Part shown: one piece after another, positions 10,701-21,200 of the stretch
How the letters are laid out: every line of letters starts with the position of its first letter
How positions within the stretch are numbered: position 1 is the first letter of the stretch
DNA from: Karalla daura
Lineage: Eukaryota > Chordata > Actinopteri > Chaetodontiformes > Leiognathidae
Reading direction: 5' to 3'
Assembly: GCA_029224185.1 (NCBI GenBank)
Contig: CM055196.1
Span: 7,734,427-7,798,426, forward strand
Length of the DNA: 64,000 nt
Notes under the pieces: generated by a model
The model's input: only the letters and a program-made list of their open reading frames with translations
What the model was told of the DNA's origin: nothing
Databases searched by the model: none
Program-made: the position numbers and the translations under genes

Positions 10701-13700
10701 GAGCTGTTGGGGAGTGTGTGTGTGTGTGTGTGTGTGCGTGCGTGTGTGTGTGTTGACTCGGGCCTCCATACCACAGCTCTGTTTGTGTTGGACAACTCTT
10801 TCATACTTTCTCGCTCTGCCTCTATTTTTCTTTCATTCTGTCTGTGCAGCTATTTTCTTTTTCTCCGGCTCCTTCCCTCCTCCCTCGCACGCTGGAGAGG
10901 AGTTGAGCGGGGTGAAGGCTCAAAAACATTTCTGCTGGATCCGCAGGGTTTTCGACGCGCGGCGCAAACGGGAGGCGCCGGAGAGAGGCAGAGGAAGAAG
11001 AAGAAGAAGAAGAAGGGTTTTTCTCCTTTGGACTCATCAGAGCCCACGCCAGGTTACCCATCACTACTGATCAGAGGCCTCGGAGCGTTTCTTCATTGTT
11101 TGGGTGAAAGCGTTGCCTTTAATGTCCGTCCTGCTGCAGCTCCCATTAGCAGAGAGAGGGTGGATTCCAAGCCGCGGCCTGCACCCACACTTTACACCTG
11201 CCCTGCGAGGCTCGGCGGTGTGGGGAATGTGTAACCAGATGGTGGATGGAAACAATGACGATGAGGATGTTGACGATCCGTGACCTCGGAGCACAACTCA
11301 TCCCGCTTTTCTCCCTGTTCTATTCATCGGCCCGCGCGCGGAGGGCCGACCTGGAGCCGCACGTTCACACGCCGCGCTCCGCGCACTGGGTTAGGCTCGG
11401 GGTTAGGTTCGAGGTCGGCTCGTTACCGTGACGATCCGTCCAGATTGGCTCGGTGGATGAAGCTGAGCTTGGCGTCCGCCCAGTACAGCTTCTGCTCCAC
11501 CAGGTCGATGGTCAGCCCGTTGGGCCAGTAAATGTGCTCCTGCACGATGACCTTCCTGCGAGGCAGAGACAGAGGGCGGCGCGGTGAGCTCGCGGCTGAC
11601 CTCAACGCCGCCGCGGCGCACGCGGGGGGGGGGGGTGCGGGTCGGCCGGGCTGCTTACCTGTTGCTCCCGTCCATGCCTGCGCGCTCTATCCGGGGCTCC
11701 TCCCCCCAGTCGGTCCAGTACATGTAGCTGCAGGGCAGAGGGGAGCAGACCGCACGTCAACACAGCGAAATAAGACAAAACGGAGCGACCTGGAGCGAGG
11801 CACGACTCCCCACACCATTGTGGCCATTAACGGCCTCTTGCTCGCCCCCCCCCCGCTCTTCAGTCCCTCTCTCGTTAACGGCGTTGCTCTTACGGTTCTA
11901 CATTTCCCCCGGTCCGTTCTGACACCCGACACTTCCAGGCTTTGTTTAACGAGCGAAATGTATTGGTTTGGACAGGGAATGCGATACTACTTGTTAAACA
12001 TTGTCCGCGTGTGTTTGCCAGAGATAGCTGGAGATACACGCGCAGTTGTGTGCGTGCGTGCGTGCGTGTGTGTGTGTATCTTTGGTTTCAGAATAACCGA
12101 CAAATCAGCATTCCTTCGGCTGGTAACGCAGAAGAGACAATTACAGAGCAGCCAAACCGTGGAGGGGAGGGAGGGCAAGGAGCACGGCATCGTCCGCCTG
12201 CTCCATCGCTGCCATTGCTTTTCCACCTTTGTCTCGAGCCTGTTGGGGTGTGCGCGCGTGTGTGTGTGTGTGTCTGTTTTCGGGGGCGTGTCCTACATTT
12301 GGTGCTCTGGTGAGTATTTGGGGCAGCCGGACAGAGAGTGTTATGAACTGACGGCTCGTAGTTTGTTGGACAACAATGGAGCAGAAGCCCAGGACGTGCA
12401 AAATGGCTGAAATGGGACTTGTATTACAGACAGAAACACACACCATATATTCATAATATACATATATAACAACTGTTTCTTTTTGCAGTGTTTGGGCTTT
12501 CCTTGATGGCTTTGACAGCAGGTCCGGGAGCTATGGGAACCTCTCAGAAAGCATGCATTGTGTGGGCGCTGACGCACGCAGCAGAGGTGACCTCGTTACC
12601 ACGTTTTCACAAACACCTGTGGTTCTCGTTCAACGTGGCCTTTAAGCTACGTGAGGCGGTCTGCTCCTGTCTCCAGCTCGGACGGACACGTTCAAATCAG
12701 TGGTTGTTCTGAAGCTCGGCTTCCTGTCAATGTGCTCTAACCGTCCTAGCTAGCTTTGCTAACCTAATAACGGCGACAGTTCAAGAGCGACTAACAGATC
12801 CACCGACACAGACTAAAAGTGGTGTCGTGGACGTGCATGCCTGGGCTCCGAGTGTGCCCGGAGATCAGACGTACTCGCGCTCATTAAGATAACCGTTTAC
12901 AGCGGCCATAAAACTCCAGCAATGAGCGTCTCACTGCGGATGAAGGGGAGGATTCAGTGCACGTAGCCCGAGCTAAAGAGGTCAGCAGACTCACTGAACC
13001 CCGGCCTTAAGTGCGCCGTCTCTATTCTAGTTAATGAATCACTGCGTGGAGAGACTGCAGAGGTCCCAGTCCAGACTCCAATACCTCAAACTATCGTGGG
13101 AGCCGTGCGAAAACAATTGCGAGTCAACGAGCAAAGAAATATAGATATGTGCGGTTGCATAAATCAAGGTCAGCGCTGCTTCGCCATTTAAGGCAATTAA
13201 CAGAAATGCTCGTTTCGGCCGCACTGTAATCCAACAGGACTGCATCGAGCCGCAACAGTAAATCTATCATCCCAGGAGCTCCGGCTTTGCTGATCCAACA
13301 AGTTGTGTGTAAGCGAGAAGGGAGGGAGGTCAGCGGGAGGTCAAACCCACAGAGAGAGGGAAACTCTGGAGCACCGGCCCTCCCGTCCGTCCCCTCTCCT
13401 CCCCTCCGTCCCGTGATGCTGCCGCCGCTCGCCGTGACCTTTCCATCATTCAAATTAGGAGTCCGAGGTGGCGAAGCTCTCCGAGGAGCCGCTAAAAGCC
13501 GGCATTGAGTCGAGGGGCTGAGGAGACTGACTCGCACTCCCTCGCCAACAATCTGAGGGATTGTGCACTCCGGAGGATCCCCGACAGAGCGAGCAAACCT
13601 GGTGCACATTAATGCATGTCCTCCCCCCCTCCCTCCCTGCCTCCCTCCCCCCCCTCTCCCCCTTCCTGTCTCTCTTCAGATGCACCATTCAATAAAGCGA

Positions 13701-14615
13701 CAGGCCACAAAAAAATCTTTCAACAATCCCAGGGACGCCATTCAACCTCTCACGTGCATTTCGTGGCATCTGCGCTTCTGGTTCGTGGGTTTTCTGCTCA
13801 GAACTATGAAATCTATTTGAGGAGACAGACTAGAGGGACGTTTTAGCATCACTCCACTCCCTCGGTCCCAAAAGCTGTACGCTTAGGAAATGTGGAGACT
13901 TCAGATCGCAGCTAGGTGTGAGTGTGGGAGTGAATGGTGGCGTGTGTGTGTGTGTGCTGTGATGGATGGGGACCTGTCCGGGGTTAGGCTTTTCTTGCCT
14001 GGAGACACGTGCGCAGCTAAAATAACAGACCGCATCCTTATTGTAATTATTATTCCGCTGGCGTGAGCGGGGTGCCTGCGAAGACAGAGTGGAAACACTT
14101 GTTACCGTTGAGCGGGGTTGAGAGCGATGGCCCGGGGCTGGTCCAAGTCCATCCAAAACAGCACCTTCCTGGAGGTGCCGTCCAGGTTGGCCACTTCGAT
14201 GCGATTGGTCTCCGAGTCTGTCCAGTAGAGCTTCCTGCCCAGCCAGTCGCAGGCCAGGCCATCGGGGCTGTCCAGCCCGGACACCACCACCGTCTGGTGC
14301 GTTCCCAGCGCCTCTTTCAGGGCTGCAAGCGGAGCACACGCGCGCCGTGAGCCACATTCTGAGTCGATCAGCGCGTGCAAAACAAACGAGGGGGAAACCG
14401 GCGCGAGCTCTTACAGTTGGACGACTGGTTCCAGTGCGTCTGTTTGATGGCCTCCTCGCTGACGTCCGTCCAGAATATCAGGCCCTCGGCGTACAGGAAG
14501 TCCACCGCCGCCGCGTCCTCCAGGTCGCTCACCACGATGGCCGACTCGCCCCGCACGCCCTCGGCGTCCACCAGCCGGACGTCCCGCCGGTTGGCGAAGA
14601 GGAGGAGAGGCGAGC

Positions 14616-14652
<37 letters not shown>

Positions 14653-17600
14653 CATACCCCGATCACATCCCAGGCACAGGGTTCGGAAAGCTTTGCGTGA
14701 AAGGCGCCGATGGGAGGTGCGGCGGCCCGGGCCGAGCAACTGCGTCCCGTAACTGTGACGCGTGACGCTGTGCGAGAGGCCGGAGCCGTGTGCAGCCAGC
14801 CCAGCTGACTGCACACGGCCCAGCGCGGCCCGGGGAAAACCTGGCACACGCGCCTCAGAGCCACTTACTGGAAAACTGGGAACCTCTTAACTCACGGAGA
14901 GTATGTTTTGAACCCGTGCCTTCTATTATATTGTTTCTTTTTTTTTTGCCTTCGCAAAAAAAAGAAGAAAAGTGAAATGCTCAAAACCCCACCGCGTCCA
15001 TTTTCTTCTTAAGGGTAACCATATCGTATACTAACGTTAGTAGGTGGTCGAAAATTTGCAGCGCAAAGAGCAGGAGAGGAGTATTGATGGACTGCGTTTC
15101 CATTCAAGTTATAATTTGGCCAAAAGAACTGAGCAAACAGAAACAGGACTCGCTCTTGGAGCGAACTGCAAACCATCGAATCTGATCGACCGAACCAAAA
15201 AGGTTTCCTCGAGTCAAAATGAAATACGGACTTGTTGATGTTCGAGGCTGGTTCTGACTCTGTGGAAGACGATCCGCGCTAGCGCCAATCACGGGGCAAT
15301 TTGGTGTCAGTCACTCATCAGCTCCGCCGAGCCCCTCAAGGCCAAAGAACATCCCGCCGAATCAAGACTTGTTCGCAGCGAGCCACCCGAACGCCAAATG
15401 CGCCACGGCGGAGAGAGCGATGTGCGACGGACAGGACTGCTACTCGTTGGAGCAGGGCCCGGCCATGTGTTGTCAAAAACATAAAAGCTCTGACATGACG
15501 GCCATCTGGCAGCAATCTGCAGGGGCCATCCGAAAGGAAAACGACGAGGGCCCGGGCCAGAGGATCTTTTGTCTGCATGATCTTGAAAAGCTTCGTACAC
15601 AACGGTGGGGGAAGAAAACAAGCCGGGGGAAGCATAGCCAGAGCGAGTGTTTACGTTTTACCAAAATGGCAGGAAAAGAGATATTTTGAACCTCGGCGGC
15701 AGGCGGGTGAGGACTGTGTGTGTGTGTCTCCAGATTCCAGAAGTCACGCTGTCTGTGTGAGTTATGGAATCTGTGCGCGGGAGATGTTGGAGGCAGCGAG
15801 CGCCACAGCAGCTGCCACCGTGCTGTGACAGCCTGCGGTCCGGGCCTGGCAGGGTGGCAGGGCTGCTACGCTGTGGTTTGGCAGCGCCGGGCCCACTGTA
15901 ATCCCACGGCATTAAGAAACACCGCCTCTGTCAGGGTGGCTGCCGTCCCAAAACAACACGTCCCGCTCATGAGGAGGCACCGTACTGCAGCCCTTTCAGC
16001 TAATTAACTACGAATTTAATAATACCTGACTGACTGTGTGGACCGGCCTCACACGAGCGGCGCTTCTTTGACCGCAGCTAAGTTTATTACTCCCCCGTCC
16101 GTGCCAAGAAACATCCCTGGTGACAAGTCCTGTTCTGTCCTGCCGGCGACTCCTCATTATAGTTTGGCGGTTAAGAGAACGAGACCCGCTCGCTGAGGCC
16201 CGGGAGGAGCCTCGGGGCCGTGAAAGCCTGCGGACTGGCTCCAGTTGAAAACGCTTTTCGCGGGGGCTGAAACTTTGAACTGTGAGAGGGGGTCAACGCG
16301 TAAGGACTAAAAATAGGGCCCGCTAACAAAACTCACAAAAATAGCTGCTCCGTCTGGACCCCGGGCGGTGCAAAACCTGGGAGGACTTCAGGGTGACCCG
16401 CTGAGATAAGCCACCTGTTCCATCAGAGATCAGTGTGCAGAGCTGCGAACTATTTAACTATGACTTATTAACCACACTTGAGCGTAAACTGAAACACTTG
16501 CTGAAGTCATTCGAGATAACAACAATAACAGTGGCAACCAAAATCACTGTGGGAGAGTTTACGAGATTTATGGGACGTCACAAGACCAAACTTTATGAGA
16601 ATTAAAGTCCAACGCCCGTCAGCGGAAACACCTGCAAGCAGCAACTGTGCTTTGTACAGTTCACGCAAACATCGCCTTCACTTTGCCAAAAAGTCACCCG
16701 ACCTGGACCTGTCGGGACGATGTGGATGGAGGAGGGAGAGCTCCGTCAGGTCACCTCGGGTCCTCCCAGAGACGCTCCACCAAGGATTACCGCCGGCTAA
16801 ACGCCCCGGGCCAGCTGGGGCTTCCTCGTGACTGGGGGAGGACGAGCCCCGGGCCGCCGCCGCCATCCAAACATTACACACACACACACACACACACGTG
16901 TGGAATATGCAGCGCTGCTGGGGGCGGAGGCACACGCCCTGGACGTTATCACACACACACACACCTCGTAATAGCAACGTGCTGGCGGTCGCAGCCCAAT
17001 CACGTCCCCAACAGAGCGAGGTGCAAAGTCTGGACGACCACGCACAACAGCAACAGCGACGACGCGGCAGTTGAACAATCGGAGGTGCCTTTACAGGCGG
17101 GTTATCGTGCGCGGTTATGAGGAATCTGTTTCGGTGGGCGAGGAGCGAGGTGCCAGGCCCGAAGGTTGCTTCAATTGCTTTGCAAGAAAGGAAATGAAAA
17201 CAGGTTTAATGCGCCAGGAAATACCCCGAGCAGGCACTTATTCTAGTAATCAGCACTCTAGGAATTAAGCGATGCCAGAGCGTAAACATGAGGCCAGCAA
17301 TTTAGCGTTGGGCATTGTGGCGCCTCGGCTAGCTGCCTTGCTCAAGCGGCACCAAAGCGACTTCCTCGAAGCACAGCGTGCACTGAAGCTGCACAGCCGC
17401 CGTGCTCCCACTCTTTGTGGTTTCTTACAGTGACCTTACAACTCATACTCAGTCACGCAGAGAGACCGATTCTGTAGTCAAAACGGTGTGTCTCCACACG
17501 CAGCTCAGCCCCGGCAGCTAATCCACAGGTCCTCCGACTTTTTTTTCTGGCATGCACACCCCCCCACCCACCCCCACCCCCACCCCCACCCCAAGACGCT

Positions 17601-18089
17601 GAGAACAGTCCCCTCCCAGCGAGCAACGCTCTTGTTTGTCTAGTTCCCCCGACCATACCAGGTATGGTATGCTCCTGGAGGTCATCGAGGAATGAAAATA
17701 GGCGCTCCGATTTGTCTTCCCCCTGTTTCGCCTTTCTTTGTGAGGCTGCGAGGCTGAACACAGCAAACTGCGTGTCAATTTCCAGAGCTGGATGTGAGCG
17801 AAGCTGCGTGTAAAATAGACTTTAAATATGCAGAGGTTTGTTGGTGGTTGTGTATGAGTGATAAAAACCTTCAAGATTTTCAACACAACGTCAGTCAAAG
17901 CAGCGAGTAAGGATTCATACTTCGTACTGTCGATATTGACTTTTGTTGATCTGGCTGTGTGAAGCCTGCAAAATATGTGGATTCAAACTCCTATCGTGAC
18001 TACATGTACACCTATCCAGCAGCTCTTAGTAAAACACACTGTTTCATTTGTAAGAGAATGGGAATGCTGGCCAGTGACATCACCGCACC

Positions 18090-18125
<36 letters not shown>

Positions 18126-18185
18126 ACGCATGCGCACGCCAATGGGTGAACACAACACAAAAGAACAGACCAAACCCCTGTGTTA

Positions 18186-18228
<43 letters not shown>

Positions 18229-21200
18229 GTGCACCCATGTGTTTGGGGGGAGGAGGTCATACTGAGGTGGCAGCTTGAAAAGAAAAAGGGGTCTCAAAAG
18301 AAGTTGTATCTAAAGCGAAGGAATTGCAGTGCTGCAGCCCTGTGAGTGCACGCACACACACACACACGCACACACACACACACGCACACACACACACAAC
18401 CTCTCAGTTCTCCTGTTTTGTTCTGCTTGGAGAAAGCCAACAGCCTCCCTAGCTTTAAATCTTATCAGACCCCATCTTAACAGAACCCCCTGTGTGCATG
18501 TGTGTCTGTGCATGTGTGTGTCTGTGTGTGCGTGTGTGTGTGTGTGTGAAGGGCTGCAAGGAAGGAAGAGATTTTCTTCACACCTCCCCAGTTGGGACAA
18601 GAAAAATGTGTGCGACGAGCGCAGGGAGCATATTTATACAGGCCGTGCGTGCGTGTGTGTGCGTGTGTGTGTGCGTGGGATGGGACCCCAGAAAAATCAA
18701 GGTAGACCGCTCAGACTTCCCCTCTTTCTCTCCACCCCTGCTCCATCCCCCCCCCCCCTCTCGCCTCTCTTTTTCCTGTCTGCGCTCCCTCCATCAGGCG
18801 GGTATGAAATCCAAACAGAGCAGAACCTCCTTGAGTTTCACACCAGAGCAACACAAACAGGAAAAGATATCAATCTCTTCCTTACATTCCTCCTCAGCAC
18901 TGTCACCAAATCTCTTCTCCTGACCTTCAGCCCCCCCCCCCCCCCCAAACCCCTCGCCGACTCTTTCCCTCTGCCTGGAGCCAGCGGCCTACCAGCTAGC
19001 GTTCATATGCGTCTCGTGTGCGTGGCACCACCTCTACCTATCCCGATGACTCCCTGGTCCTGCTTTTGCTACAAACTCGTCCAGAACGCTTCCAGATAAA
19101 GGAACAAACGCGGGGGGGGGGGGTTGCTCTGGCTGAGAGGTCTTCCTAGGAGCTGCTCCGCTCTCAGCCGGCCCACGGTACGTCTCGCCCTGTTTTGTCG
19201 AGCGCCCAAGAGTGCCTCCGACCAGACAAAAGAACAGGCTCAGCGCGGCCGGCCTGAATGCACTGAATGCAGCGGTCCATATAGTGCAGGCCCATGGCGA
19301 GGAGGGTGGAAATCACCTATTGGTCGCTCTCCGCAGTGGAAAGAGAAAATACCCAGGGTTCCCAGGGCAAAGAGGGTTTTTTTTTTTTGACAGCCCACCC
19401 AAATAGAGCTCGCCGAAGTCTCTTTTTTTCCCCTATTCACGAGAAGAGCCGGGGAATCGAACCTCAATACTTTCCACTCCTGGGGAAGACTCGTCTGCTG
19501 TGGGGCTGCTGTGCTACACTTTGTCTATATATTTCAAATTAAATATAATATATCTAATATACATCTCTCTATATATATAGATACATCGAACTCCTTTGGC
19601 TTCTTTTGTTGGAGAGATAACAAAGGGAAATCTGGAGTAAGCAGGTTCTCAAAGACAGCCACTATCCGAAGTGTTGTTGCTGATTTGTACGTGAAACCTG
19701 GGCAAAAGTGTGGACTTGAATAGATTTAGGTGGTTTTCATTTCATTGTTCCCTGGGCCAGGACAACAACGTCTGGCCGATGTTGACAAAGATAATATTGA
19801 CATTTGGATGAATTAAGTCGATTTCCTTTTTGCAGTTTTCTGACGAGATTAAGACCGAACTCTCACAGTAATTGTGGTATTTCAACAGACTCTAATAATA
19901 AATATGTTGTTTTCACGCATCCAAACCTATTAGAGTAATTAGTGACAGACAAGCTCTGATTACACTGTATATCCAGCGGGTTTGGTCATAGTAGCGTCAG
20001 CTGCGCCTTCCTGCAAAATGAGATGTGTGTTTAGGACAGATGCGGGACATTAAGGCTCTTTAATACGTTGCACGTTGTCCAAATGATGCTGGGATGTTCC
20101 TCTCCGCTCAATCAGTCGGCCTTTGTCTGATACAGACGCGTACCGTACGCAGCCCAGACTGAATATAAGCTCCTTTGTACGTTTACAGGAACTATAATTA
20201 CCCCCAAAGCCCCGCTGTGCAGCTCTCCTTCGCCCAAGTGCAATGTGTCATCCTGACGGATGAAACAGTGCAGCCGGCGGCCAAACTACTGTAATTTAAC
20301 AATTGTCAAACACAGTATAAAGCCATTATTGTGTCCAAATCACAGACTCGCACATCTGAAAGTAATCCCCAACCAAATTCGGCGAGAGAAGCGGCGCAGC
20401 CGACGAGTCTGCGGCGCTACGCCCCGAGCAGACCTGCAGTCGAGACGAGTCCCGTCCGTCCCGACCCCGGCGAAAGTTCAACACGAAGCAGCATCACAGG
20501 AGGCGAGCGGTGGCACCGCCACACTCCGGAGACACTTCACGTAGCGCCCTCCAAATGATCTACAATGGTTTCGCTCTCTTTGAGGGCGTCTGTTTCAAAC
20601 AAACGGAAGGAAACCAAAGTATCCTTTCATACTTTCACCAAACATGCCCCCTAGTCCCCCCCCCCCCCTCCAAGTGAAGCTCTTTCAGCCGTTGCTCATC
20701 ACACAAAAACACCATTTCTGACCTGGAACTGGTTGACCATATTCGCTTGTTTAGAGCTACATTTCTGTCTTTATTTTATTTTGCTAGACAAAAGTTGTTT
20801 TTTTTTTGGGGGCATTTTTGAAGTTGCTCTCATCGTGTAATCATTTCAGCTGTTTCAATATTGTTGCAAAGACCCAGTCCCCGGGTCTGAGAGAGAGCAG
20901 ATCCCAGAGCAGCTCCTGGAAGGAGGTGTAATCACCACTCTGATGTTTAATTAACAGCAGCAGTCCTTCCAACTGACAGAAAGCTACAGAAAAGGGGGGG
21001 GGGGTAAAAGACGAGTAATGAGACGAAGATGCCGCTGACTGAACTCGGAGAGGAAACAGCGGGGAGAGACAGAGGCTGCCGGAGCCGATGAGAAGAGACG
21101 AGAAGAAGAAGAAGAAGAAGATCTCATCTCCGGGCGGCGGGGCGCGCGAATCAACCACGGCTCTGAGTCACCGTGATGCGGTCCAGCTGCTACAGCTGAC

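Noticed and set aside
11556..11658. Short lrp5 introns as copies of one introner element
   Set aside because: The four short introns (11556-11658, 14323-14414, 6603-6702, 6292-6380) share no sequence beyond splice sites and GC richness.
13830..14357. 175-codon minus-strand frame overlapping lrp5 exon 2b
   Set aside because: Wrong-frame reading of the exon running on into intron; the YWTD frame with splice sites explains the conservation.
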